NCBI GenBank assembly: GCA_001600095.1
Contig: BCIX01000004.1
Location: 1,492,586-1,556,585, forward strand
DNA length: 64,000 bases
Direction: 5' to 3'
From: Bullera alba
Lineage: Eukaryota > Basidiomycota > Tremellomycetes > Tremellales > Bulleraceae
Below the pieces are notes generated by a model. That model did not search any database and had not been told where the DNA came from. It saw only the letters and a list, made by a program, of their open reading frames with translations. Below, one piece after another: positions 10,089 through 20,514 of the stretch (within the stretch, counting starts at the first letter, position 1; every line of letters starts with the position of its first letter). Made by a program: the position numbers and the translations under genes.

Positions 10089-13000
10089 TCATGTACATTT
10101 GTACCGTGTGTACAAACCAAAAATGCAGCTACGTGTCGATTCGGGTGGATGGCGCCCAGTCCTCGAGAAAAGCTCGTTCGGCTTCAGGTCGTCAGCCACT
10201 TTCCGACACACTGTCACACTTACCCTCTCCCAGATCCGAGTCGCGCGGTAGGGCGGCCAATCCACTGGGATTCGCATTGGCATCTATCCCTTCATCCCGG
10301 CCCATCCGTTTGGCGCCCGTGCCAGTCACGGCATTCAGCACACCCGCATCCGCGACATACACCGACGAGGACAATTTCTCCGTGACCGTCGCCAGGTCAA
10401 TCTCATTGGCATTGATCCCCGAGACCCTTTGGGCCAGAGTCTCCGCTACCCAAGCGATACCCGCCCAATACTTTGTCTGCTTGCTCAAACCCTGTTGTAC
10501 CGTCGAGATGTTGTTAGCCGCCACTGACGTGAGCAGCGATTTGAACAGCTCCGAGGGCTTCTTGTCCGTCCCACCAGAGGAACCCTGCTCGATCTCCTTG
10601 ACGTAACAACACCCGGCGACGTGGAAAGCCTGGTTGCAGAACGGGAGGGAGAGGTAGGAGTTTGGATTGATAATGTCGGAGAGGACCAATACGTCGCCAA
10701 TGGTGCGTGCAGAGTTGCGCCAGAGGTTGGAGGCTGCTACGGTGTTGGGAGTAGAGCTAGCCGTGGCGGAAGGGATACCTCGACGTAAGAGATCCGTGTC
10801 GGTCAGATAGCCGGAGGCCTACAGGTCAGGTCAGCATCGGCTACATGTGAGGTCTCTCCTGCAATAGGGCGTAGGTCGCCGCCGCTCCGTCCTTCCTGCA
10901 CTCTCACAGCCTGATAGCCGCTGGACCGCTATCTTGCATCCACCAGCATTACCCTCTTCCTTCAGCTCCTGGAAAAGGTCACAGACGTCCCATCTCTGGT
11001 CTTGACCAGTCTGTCATGGCACACCAGCCTTTCCGCCTTGTCTGAATTCCTCTATAGCCCAACGACCTTCTGCCCAGATTACGCGCAATAGACCCAAACT
11101 CCTTCGAGCGGAGACTCACGATGATCGTGTGCATCCACAGGTGGAGGTGGAGATACATTGAAGCCTGGCCGACTTGGGAGTATCGTTGCAGACTGGCATC
11201 AGCACGCTTTCACCATAGATTACTCACTTTGTCACATTCCACTGCAGATCCTGCGGCAAGGCATTGTACACCTGTATCGCCCTCGATCTTGCCATCACTA
11301 TCGCCTTTTCCATTTCCTCCGACTTGACTCGATTGCTATTCAGCACCGTGATCAATTGCCCATACGCCAACATTTGCCTCGCGGCATATGGGAACGGGCT
11401 TGTGAGTCCCGGCAGTTCTGTTAAGTCGCTCGACATGGGCAACAGCTGGGTAATCTCCTCCACTCGGATGGTCGGCTGTCGTCCAGTTCCAAAGGCCAGT
11501 GCAAAGTCAAGTAGGACCACCGACCAAAAGACTAGCCGATTGGACCGCCGCTCGTCGGGTGGTATTTGCGATTCCTCCGGTGGATCATATTGGAGTCCGA
11601 GGTCGATTGCCATTCGTACTGCCATTCCAACGAACATCCACTCTTCCGACTCTGAATCGATCCCGAGACCGACGTGCGACATCAGGATGAGCCCAATCAC
11701 CGTCTCCCTCGACGGCACAGACATCATCGATCCCAGCAGCTCCTTTGCGGCGGCGTAAAAGACGTTTCCGTATTCGTGGGGTTGCAAATGATCCAGCGCG
11801 ATGAGTGGGTGGGTGGAGAATCTACTGATCAGCATCCTTTCGATGTCAGATCTCTCACCTCGCTGCTACTGCCGCAATGCAGAGGAAGAGGAAAACAGAA
11901 CCCCCGCGATTGTCGATGGCGGCTTCTAGGGTGGATTGGTCGAGAAAGGGGAATTGACATCCAAAGTGCTCCATGAACAACTGCAACAGGTGTTTCATCA
12001 CCACTGGATGTGGCATCCTATCGGGTCCAACAAGAGTAGGTACGTCTCCGAACGATGGAGGCGTAGGAGCATGTAGCGAGCCGGGCTGTTGGACCCGGAC
12101 CTTCAAGATGATCCGTTGTAGACCTGGTTGTTAGTTGAGGACTTTCACATTGGACATACCTGGCGCGATGGCGGTCTGACCATGAGGTCTCCACCAGGTC
12201 AACTTGACCACCTTGTCCTCTGATCTAACTTTAGTGGCCGGACTGGACGTCGTGCCCAGCGTCATGGGCAGAGAACCAGAAGGGGGATCGCCATAAGTAC
12301 TGCTTTCTTCCACTGTTGGCAATTGAGAGCTGAGGGCCATAACCACTTGAGCTGGGTCGAACATTGACCACCAATCGGGCGTCATGTTTTGATTACTGTC
12401 TGGAGTGAGACCTGTGCCAGTGGTGAAGGACTGCATGGGATCTGTCAGGGCGAAAGGGTTGATCCCGAGCAAGCTTGAATCCGACATTGTGGGCATGGAA
12501 ACCGAGGATAAATCCTTGTCTGGGTATAGGGTCAGCGCTCATCATGACTGAGGCTGCATATCGGTCCAGCTTGATGAAGCAGCTTCAAGCCGACGCTCGG
12601 ATCAATGTACACTCACGGGTTGCAGAGCCATCCAGATCCTGAATCCAATTGGTATCTATCATATCCGCCCATGTGGCATTCGTTTCATTGGCACTCTTCG
12701 GTTCACTCTGCTTCCTCTTATTCCTGATCTTTCTCGCTTCTGCTGATCTCCCATCTTTCGTCGGCCATTCACACTTCATCTCATCCTTAACACAGCTCGC
12801 ACACGCTGCCGGCGGAGGCTCCGATATCTGACACCGGCACTTTCTCGTCCTGCACTAGACGTTCCGAAATGTCAACAACGGCTTTGCCCATTGAAGTAGA
12901 CATGACATACCGGTATACAAGCATTAGTCGCCCTGCTAATCTTTTGCTTCTTCTTTCTGTCCCCATTCGCATCCTCTTCCCCCGTCAAGCTAGTCGATCG

Positions 13001-13126
13001 AGGGGTGCTCTGTCCGTAAAAAATGTCGCCGAATGGGATCGGAGCTAGAGTGTCTTGACGGTCCTGGGCCATTCGGGATGATTCTCCGGCACTTCCATTG
13101 CCGTCCATCGGTAGGAAGAAGGACAT
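10089..13126 (-). CDS. Zn2Cys6 fungal transcription factor
   Basis: The start is the ATG at 13126 (MSFFLPMDGNG). A basic stretch (DRKKKQKISRATNAC) runs into a zinc cluster with spacing C-x2-C-x6-C-x9-C-x2-C-x6-C (ACIP, CRTRKCRCQ, CASCVKDEMKC). An intron at about 12855-12911 splits the cluster right after ACIP. After a disordered linker comes the fungal_trans regulatory domain: RMPHPVVMKHLLQLFMEHFGC QFPF region, GLILMSHVGLGI, GMAVRMAIDLGLQYDP and RRRLFW-like SNRLVFWSVVLLDFALAF. The C-terminal exons (about 10228-10820) end in FGLYTRYKCT after a last short intron. It should be a nuclear DNA-binding activator or repressor recognising CGG triplets. It is transcribed divergently from the polyol dehydrogenase, a plausible but unproven target. 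Confidence 0.88.
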
Positions 13127-13694
13127 CGTACTGTGGCCTCGCTGGCCAAAGTCCGCACGAGGAGAGTGTAAGTGAGACGTCAATGATGCACGAGTTCAGA
13201 ATGATGGACAACTTTGATACTCCAAGAGGAACAATGCGAACCCCGGCCGTCTAACTAGTGCTGCAGCCACCATCGATCTCTCGACCGGGTATTTATCCGG
13301 TCCGATAATTGCATCCTAGGCTCGCTCTTACGATTCTCCTCCTGCTGCTCAAGCTCTGACACAAGCTCTGCGGCCCCAGGTTGAGGCTATAAGTGCACCA
13401 TATGCACCAGCCTACCAGGGCATGCCCTCAGTCTGCCTTCCCTCTCCAGGCATCGCCAGCTGGGGCCCTGCTGGCAGTAATGTCCTCACACACAAACCCC
13501 TCGCATTCTCCGTAACTTCCACCGGAGTTGTCGGAAGAAGGGGAATTACCGGCAGTCGCAGATCAATGAGAGAACAGCGAAGATATACAATGGTCCATGA
13601 GCAGACGAGTGTACGAGATGTTATCAATTTGACGCTCATCTCTATCCTGCTGAACTACTGATCCACTCACTCTGCTCGCGAAATCATCGACACC
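13127..13694. promoter_or_regulatory. Shared divergent promoter, Zn2Cys6 factor / polyol dehydrogenase
   Basis: 568 bases upstream of both genes. At 13284-13301 there is a perfect inverted repeat, ACCGG-N8-CCGGT, which contains CGG-N8-CCG, the layout bound by dimeric Zn2Cys6 proteins. It lies about 160 bases from the factor's start and about 390 from the dehydrogenase start. A role as a binding site is inferred from the motif alone. Confidence 0.5.
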
Positions 13695-15259
13695 ATGGCT
13701 CCAGTTGCAATCAGCGAAACACCTATGAACAGCGGTCACCCGGTGACCAAGAATGGGTCTTCGGACTTACTGTCAAAGCCGAACTTGGCGCTGTGGGTGA
13801 CAAAGGATCACAAGTGAGTCCTCAGAGAATACAGTACTGCCTAGAACAATGCTGATGCGGCTGACTACAGAATCTACCAGAAGGAAGAGGCATTCCCGAC
13901 TTGCCAGCCGGACGAGTGTATCATCCATGTGGTGAGCACAGTGTAGTATGACCTCTACTTTGTTGCTGACCGGTCATGTAGAAAGCTACTGGAATTTGTG
14001 GATCGTGAGTATACTGAGGCGTGACTATGCTCGACTGCCGAAACGCAAGATACTCACACTAGATTGTCTGATAGGGAGATACACTTCTGGTAGGCTCCAT
14101 CGCAAAACAGTATTCAGTGCATTGTGCTGACTGTGGAAAATAGGAAGAGCGGCCGAATCGGTGATTGCTGCGTCACCCACGATATCATCCTCGGACACGA
14201 GTCCAGTGGTCAGATCGTCGAAGTTGGCTCGAATGTCAAGGCGTTCCAGCCCGGGGACAGGGTGTCCATCGAGCCGGGAGTGTCGTGTTGGGAGTGTGAC
14301 ATGTGCCTTAGAGGTCGATACAACCTGTGTCCCAAAGTCAAGTGAGTTTTCCCCAAGCCCATTGGGGGGAGTTATTGACGACTTCGATCAGGTTTTCCGG
14401 CACACCCCCATCTGATGGCACAATGAGGCGATTCGTCGCTCACCCCGCTCGATTCCTGCACAAGTGAGTCCCCAATTCTCGATCTCAGGCTGACGCTGCA
14501 GAATCCCCGAATCCATGTCGTACGCCACTGCAGCCTTGATCGAGCCACTCTCCGTGGCCTACAACGCGGTGGTCAGAGCCAAACCATACCTGGGGCAACC
14601 GGTAGTGATCTGCGGCGCCGGACCTATCGGTCTCGCGATGGCCCTGTGCGCTCGAAGTGCGGGCGCGAGCCCTATCTGCATCACGGACCTGGAGCAGAAC
14701 AGACTCGACCAAGCCAAGTCCCTTGGATTCGACAAGACGCTCCGGATCGACATGTCCTGGGACCGACTGGAGACCGCCAGGCGAATAAGGGAGGTCATGG
14801 GCGAGGGTTGTATCCCTCAAATCGCCTTTGAATGCACCGGTGCAGCGAGCAGTATCAACGCTGCGTGCTATGTGAGTGCTATCTAGTCAATGGACAGGTC
14901 GGATAAGGCTGATCAGACGTCTCAGGCGCTCGAGGACGGAGGGACATTGCTGCAAGTGGGATGCGGCAAACCCGAGATCGAACTCCCCCTCATGGCAATG
15001 GGATTCAGAGAAGTCAACATTGTCACTTCGTTCAGGTATCAACAATCATGGCCGGTGGTGATCAGACTCGCGAGCGAAGGAGTTCTCGGCGACGTCGATC
15101 AGCTCATTACGCATACTTTCCCATTGGAGAAGACTATTGATGCGTTTGAGACTTGTGCCGACAGATCGAGTCTGGCCATCAAAGTTCAGGTGGGTCGGCT
15201 CGCTGACTTGTGATGTCGGAGAGAAACGCTGATTGTCCATTTAGATCGTCGACGAGTAA
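13695..15259 (+). CDS. L-arabinitol 4-dehydrogenase / xylitol (sorbitol) dehydrogenase family
   Basis: A zinc-dependent NAD+ polyol dehydrogenase (MDR superfamily) that oxidises L-arabinitol, xylitol or sorbitol to the ketose in pentose catabolism. Seen: catalytic-zinc region ATGICGS...IHFWKSGRIGD and ILGHESSGQIVEVG; structural-zinc lobe EPGVSCWECDMCLRGRYNLC; Rossmann motif VVICGAGPIGLAMALCA; C-terminal ALEDGGTLLQVGCGKPEIELP. The ATG at 13695 gives a 20-residue extension before the catalytic domain. The gene has about eight exons, including a 23-nt one (13982-14004) and a 15-nt one (14075-14089). After splicing, GSEIHFW replaces the usual GSDVHFW, a mild change. Length fits the family (about 380). 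Substrate preference among the polyols cannot be settled by eye. Confidence 0.88.
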
Positions 15260-15550
15260 TTTAGTCAAGTCAAACTGTCCCTATCAGTTAAGTCTTGTGG
15301 TCATTGCCATCGCATCAGTGTAGATGTTCGTCAGTATTTGGGATCTTCGGTGCCGATGTATGCGTTTCCATCCGTCAGTTGAGGCGGACCCATTTTGAAC
15401 CCAGTATCTGGAATGTCATTGCCTTGTCGCTATCTGCAGCAGTCTCTGCAGAAGCTTGCATCCGCAGGATTAGGACTGTATAATATATAAGAATCTGAGA
15501 TTGTGAGCAAGATCGACTCTAGCACTCTATCACCAATCACTCTACGCTAT
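15260..15550. other. 3'-3' intergenic region
   Basis: About 290 bases between convergent genes. It contains an AT-rich TATAATATATAAG stretch at about 15479-15491, probably part of a 3' processing region. No coding signal was seen. Confidence 0.4.
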
Positions 15551-17258
15551 CTAGTTGTCGATACCCTTTCCACCGCAACAGCTGGCAAAGAGACCGCCCT
15601 TCTTGTGTTGAGGCTGGGGCTTCGCTGCGGACGCCGCTGGGGCTGGGGCAGCCTTTGTCTCTGTGGTGGCCACTGGCTCGGGAGTCGCGGTGGCTGTGGC
15701 GGCGGCAGGAGCGGGGGTTGCTGCTGGCTCAGAGGCAGTTGTGGAGGCTGGTGCGGACTCGACTTTGCTCTCGGGAACTTGGTAGCCTAGTACGAGATCA
15801 TCAGCATACACTGATCACTCAACGGCGTGATGACTTACCGTCCTTCTCGCCGTCTTTGGTGTTGACGGCGGTGGTAGCTGGAATGACCTTGCCCAAAGCC
15901 GGGGCGTCTGTTGCGGTCGAGGCCGCACCGGCCGACTTGTCGGAAGCGATCAAGCTGAAACACAGCGTCAGATCGATTATCGCACATTCAATCAGCTCGT
16001 AGCCCGGGATCAAGGGGGTATCTCGTGACAGAGTTGTAGGGTATCAGCCTCAAATGACATTCACATCTGCATTCACATTGCCGATCATGCTTCTTTCACT
16101 GTATTTCCCCCCTTGATCCTCTAGGCAAACATGGGTGGGGCAAAGTAGCTAGACCTACTGCTGGCCTCGGACGTGGATGGTGACGTAGTCGGCGAACGAC
16201 TGTAAGTGGGTCAGCGGTCAAGCTCGGATTGAGCTTTGAGCTTGAGACTCACCTTGCCCTGGTATTCGGCAATGGCGAGATCGTTCTCGGTGGGTTGAAG
16301 GGATCCGTCCCCGGAGGAGACGGTGGAAGCTCCCCATGGCGAGCCACCCTGGACCTTGTCGACGGCGCTCAAGAGGGGATTTCCGTAGCCTATGAATCCC
16401 GGTCAGCGCACGCAGCGGAGCCCTGCCTTGTCCGTACGCACTGATGGGAACGTAGACCACTGAGCGAGAGTGTATAGTTAGTGAGCTGTCCAAGCGATCG
16501 TTGCCTTTCCGGTGTTACTCACTTCCGTCTACATAGATAGTCAGCTACCAATCGCCGCATTTATAGCTGGCTGTACTCACGGTGGATGAAGAATGGCATG
16601 GAGGTGAGCGCAGTGGTCTGCGACTGTCAGATCCAGTCCCCTGTCAGCCCTTCCTCCTAGCTCACCTCGTGTCCTCCGTGCTGTCCGGCAACCGAGGTGA
16701 AGATGGTACCGGCTTTGCCGACCAGCTGTGCCGCCCGTCAGATATGCCTTTCCTTATGAAATAGCTCCCACTCACAGCTCCAGCGGCCCAGAGCTGTCCA
16801 CAGGCGTCGAAGAAGGTGGAGACCTGGGCTGGCAGTCGGCCGTATCTAGGTAGTAGATTAGCATGCGGGAAGATCCAGCTCCAGTGACCCGACTCACCTG
16901 GTTGGGGCACCGATGATGAATCCGTCGACCTCTTTCAAGTCGTTAGGCGTGATCACGGGGTACTTGGCCTGAGGAGCGGCGTGCATCTTGGTTCGGACCT
17001 CCTCTGGAAGGGTCTCCTGGCTGCGGAGGGTTAGCATGGAGGCGGTGATCGAGAGAAGCTGAGGCCTCTACTCACAAGATGTAAGGCTTGGCGATGGCAC
17101 CAGTGGCCTCGACACCCTTGATCACCTTCTCGGCGAGCTGGGCGACGTGACCCCAGGTCGAGTAGAAGGCAATGGCAATGACTGGCTGTCTGGACCTGGA
17201 GGCAGAAGGGGTTAGTGTTGGTTCCTTGCAAGTCAGACTGCCCTACGGTCACTGACAT
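15551..17258 (-). CDS. Flavodoxin-like NAD(P)H:quinone reductase (Pst2/Ycp4/WrbA family) with long C-tail
   Basis: An FMN-dependent two-electron quinone reductase that protects against oxidative stress. The start is the ATG at 17258. Spliced pieces show the flavodoxin fold: PVIAIAFYSTWGHVAQLAEKV, FIIGAPTRYGRLPAQ, FFDACGQLWAAGAL, GKAGTIFTSVAGQHGGHE, TTALTSMPFFIHHG, MVYVPI..YGNPLL, GGSPWGAST and LAIAEYQGK. A 6-nt microexon (16523-16528) is needed to restore the family motif FIHHGMVYVPI. After the enzyme domain comes an Ala/Pro/Thr-rich tail of about 100 residues, ending KKGGLFASCCGGKGIDN. In yeast, Ycp4 and its relatives are membrane-associated, and the Cys-Cys near the end suggests S-acylation here. 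That point is an inference. Confidence 0.88.
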
Positions 17259-17823
17259 TGTGGCAGAGTTTGTTAGGTGATAGGTTGTAAGTTGACGCGA
17301 GGCAGGATGAAGAAGGAGATGATCGATGATAGCCTGGCTATCGAAGGTTTATATTCGATTCTACGCAGTATACTCCGACGGAAGTGCCGGGGCTTTGTTA
17401 CCCATCTTTCACGTTGATTGATAATCCATGTCCAATCTGCGTCATCCCTCTGCTCGTCCGCCAGCGTCTGCCCCGCCTTGTCACGCTACCGTCGCTGGCA
17501 GTCGCTGGCGCTGTTCTGTCGGAAGGCACAACTCGCAGTCGGTTTCGCTTTCGGAACACGTCCTTCTTTCCCGATCGGGCAACGGAATCCCACGATTCAG
17601 CTCGGACCCTTTTCAGCGCGCCTACCCCGATTTGCCGGTTGCTCAGCATATAGGCCCTGGGTGAGGCTTCACTCGAGTTTTAGGCTTGTCGTGTCGTCAT
17701 CCATCGGTCGGCAGCTCACCCAACGTCAGCTCGAATCTCGAAGATGCAACGATTCAAGCACAGTTTAAGCCAAGTTGAAGCAATCAAGCAACACACACAT
17801 CTCAACCACGTACTAGTCTCACA
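17259..17823. other. Divergent promoter region
   Basis: 565 bases between the quinone reductase (-) and the small five-exon gene (+). Overlapping frames at 17384-17768 are open on both strands but show no conserved or compositional sign of coding. Presumed to hold both promoters. Confidence 0.4.
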
Positions 17824-18479
17824 ATGGCTCTATCAGATTGGACTCCCAGCAGCGCATCAAAATCCTCAGTCACGCAAGCAAACGATATTCCAGCTCCCAG
17901 ACCCGATTCCGCCGTCAATGCTCCTCCTCCAGATCAGCACAGGCGGGTCATAGATTTCGTCAAGGTGGGAACTGTTGGGGTCTAGCGTTATCGCCAGAAT
18001 CCTTGCTGACTATATTCCTCGGTAGGAATCGCCAGCAGCGAGGTTGGTGATCGATCCGATGTGCTGTTCGTCATCTTCGACGCAACTTCTCTTGAATTCG
18101 CCATCCCCGATCCAGGACACATGATACTCACGTAGTCGGCCGCAAGCTGACCATGACAACATAGGTACTCTTTCGACTCGCGGCTGAACAGGGATGCCGA
18201 GCACGCTGAGCTGTGTCGAATCGATGCTAGAGGAAACAAGAGTTGTATCAAGGTGGGTTGAATCGATCGAGACGCGGGGCAACGACTCATGGCGCATAGC
18301 TATCGATGCACAGCAAAGCACTGTTCAAGAGCATGCAGGGACTAGGTGAGTGATATGAAGGGCGTTGCAGTCAAAAATCCCTCCGCTGATCATCGCTCGA
18401 CGCAGGTTTCTACTGCGCTCTTCCTGCCGAGCCTCACCGCACAGACATGCAGTGCGACGCTATGCCAAAGCTGTCATAG
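17824..18479 (+). CDS. Small 121-residue protein in five exons, unknown
   Basis: Exons 17824-17964, 18026-18042 (17 nt), 18165-18252, 18300-18345 and 18406-18479 join in phase to give 121 residues: MALSDWTPSSASKSS, a Pro-rich stretch, then HRRVIDFVKESPAARYSFDSR, LNRDAEHAELCRIDARGNK, SCIK, LSMHSKALFKSMQGLGFYC and a short end. The joins use standard donors and acceptors (the second intron has a GTTGGT donor and is 122 nt long, the weakest join). The middle part (RVIDFVKESPAARYSFDSRLNRDAE) looks conserved and amphipathic. No signal peptide or clear transmembrane helix was seen, and the family is unknown. No single exon is long enough to stand out as an open frame. Confidence 0.6.
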
Positions 18480-18985
18480 AGATAAGGAGAAGTGAATGAC
18501 ACAGGGTTGCCGGTTCACCAGGACTAGGATTGTCACGGCTGGATGCCGGAGTGACCGCGTACAAGAGCAGGACTACAGAGTAGCAGAGGGCTTGAACAAC
18601 TCATCTCACAAAGCATTAAACCAATGTATCAATATACATCAGTCTTTCGCGTCTGTCTACTCTTGAGCTCGTGATCCGTACAGCAGGCCGTGGGATCTAG
18701 TACTGCTGAGGGCTTCAATTTATTGTTGCATGCTGAGCTCTTAAGAACCACAGGTGCACCGGGCAGCCGGTCTCGTTGTTTGGTGCCCCGCGGCTATCGG
18801 GTGGAGGTGTTGGAGTCAACCTCGTCCCGTTCCTTTTTCTACACACTTCTTCTCAGCTCCCACTCACTCTGGCCTCTCTACCAACCCCACTATCCTGTCG
18901 CTTGTACCGCTGTCACCCCCCGCCCATCCTCTTTCGACTTGCAAAGTCACTTATACCCATCTCGACAGCGCGTGTCACGATCAAA
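18480..18985. other. Upstream region of the SH3BGR-like gene
   Basis: About 500 bases. It includes a pyrimidine-rich leader just before the downstream ATG (about 18820-18960), typical of fungal promoters. Short frames at 18690-19080 run through the leader and first intron of the next gene and were not called. Confidence 0.4.
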
Positions 18986-20014
18986 ATGGCTCCTCCTCCA
19001 GTTACGATATATGTTCGTGTCGGCTTTGGCGTTACCCTTGTTCCTGGTCATGGATCTTGCTGATACGATACACCTCTTAGGTCACGTCTCTAACATCCCA
19101 GCCAAAGGTCCGAAAGCATATAGACCTACTTCATCGGTATGTCCGGACTGTCGTGTCAGGTACAGTTGAGAATACGATTGGCTGATTGATGAACGTTGCA
19201 GGTCGCTGAAGGGTCTCGAGATACCATACGAGGTGGGTAGGCTATGGATTGTGTAGAGTACTCGGAGTTGACAGCAAGTCGACAGTCGTATGACCTCGTG
19301 ATGGACGAGCAGGCAAAGACGAGTTGGCAGAGAGCGAAACCTCCTGGAATGGTTGTCGGTCTTCCCGGCTACTTGGTTGGAGGGGAATGGGTTGGGGTGA
19401 GTCCTATTCTGAGGCGACAGATCTCGCGGAGGGAGGCTGCCACAATACAATGGAGCAATTACTGACTTCCCCAGACTATGGACGACTTCGAATACGCCGT
19501 GGAATCAGGTACACTGCCCGAGTTTCTCAAACAGGATCAAGATTTCGACTTGTCCTCTGGTTCAGGAAGCAGCGCGCCAGGCAATGCCTCTGGCACCATG
19601 GCGGAGGCAGAACTGGAGAAGCTGATGCGGGGGATGAGTGACGGAGACTTGGACAAACTCGCTGGCGAGATCGGTCTGGATGGTTCCGCTTCCAAAGTCG
19701 GTCTACTATCCAATCCCATCGAGAAGACAACACCATCAGAGGGTCTACCACCTCCTCTATCCCTATCGCACAGCAACCTCAACCCAAGCTCGACTCCACG
19801 CCTTGCATCTTCCGACACTGGAATGGCCAAATTCGGTAGTAGCGCCGGCAGCCCGTTGCGCAGTGCGGCAATGGACAAGTCGTCCACGACGACAAAGAGC
19901 AGGCCATCGATGGAGGAGAAGGCAGAAGTGGCCAGAGAGATGATGGAAGCTGGCACGGTGGATGGTATACTCGCCGCGATGAACAAGGCCGAGGGCAAGG
20001 AGAAGGCGGACTGA
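18986..20014 (+). CDS. SH3BGR-like thioredoxin-fold protein with disordered tail
   Basis: The start is the ATG at 18986. Four short introns separate the early exons; spliced, the protein starts MAPPPVTIYV, TSLTSQPKVRKHIDLLHR, SLKGLEIPYESYDLVMDEQAK and continues PGMVVGLPGYLVGGEWVG, MDDFEYAVESGTLPEFLK. This is the thioredoxin/glutaredoxin fold of the SH3BGR family: beta strand, QxxVRKxxxxL helix, then the xGxxVGxxDxFxxAVExG segment that replaces the glutaredoxin C-terminal part. There is no CxxC active site, so redox catalysis is unlikely. About 150 Ser-rich residues follow, with a final helix (EEKAEVAREMMEAGTVDGIL). The role is unknown; it may be an adaptor. Confidence 0.78.
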
Positions 20015-20514
20015 GCGGGGGTTGTCAGAAACCTCGCAGTGCCTTGTATATGTGTGTCAGAAGAAACGAATCATGCTCGACGACAGTCGGAGAACGAACG
20101 AGAAGCAGGCGTGTGAGGTTCAATCCACCTTGCCATCGCTGAAGCTTTCGCTGCGATGTGCCATAGTGTCCTGTATGCAAGCTCTTGTTTCAGGCGGGCC
20201 ATAGTGGTGAGATGGTTCCGGACTTGCCGACCTCTGTGCTGCACGAGTAGGTCTGATTGGCGAGGACCCGCTCGTCTCCACTGCCATCGCCATACAGGTA
20301 GTTGTTGTCGCTGGCCGGCCTTTCTAATTCCCCGCTGCTGCCAGCTCGAGATCAGGGACCGGATGGCGTATTTTACCCTGAAATTCCGCCCCCGTTCCTC
20401 CCGGTCTTGGAGGTCTTGTTGAATCGCTCAATCGAGTATACTTTCCACCCGCTTCCACCATTGTAATCCACTTCTCCATCGGTCTAGTAACAATCACAGA
20501 GAGCGCCAGCGATC
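20015..20514. other. Intergenic, promoter of the CCDC47-like gene
   Basis: 500 bases between two same-strand genes. The part next to the downstream ATG is pyrimidine-rich (TTCCACCCGCTTCCACCATT at about 20442-20461). No further feature seen. Confidence 0.4.
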
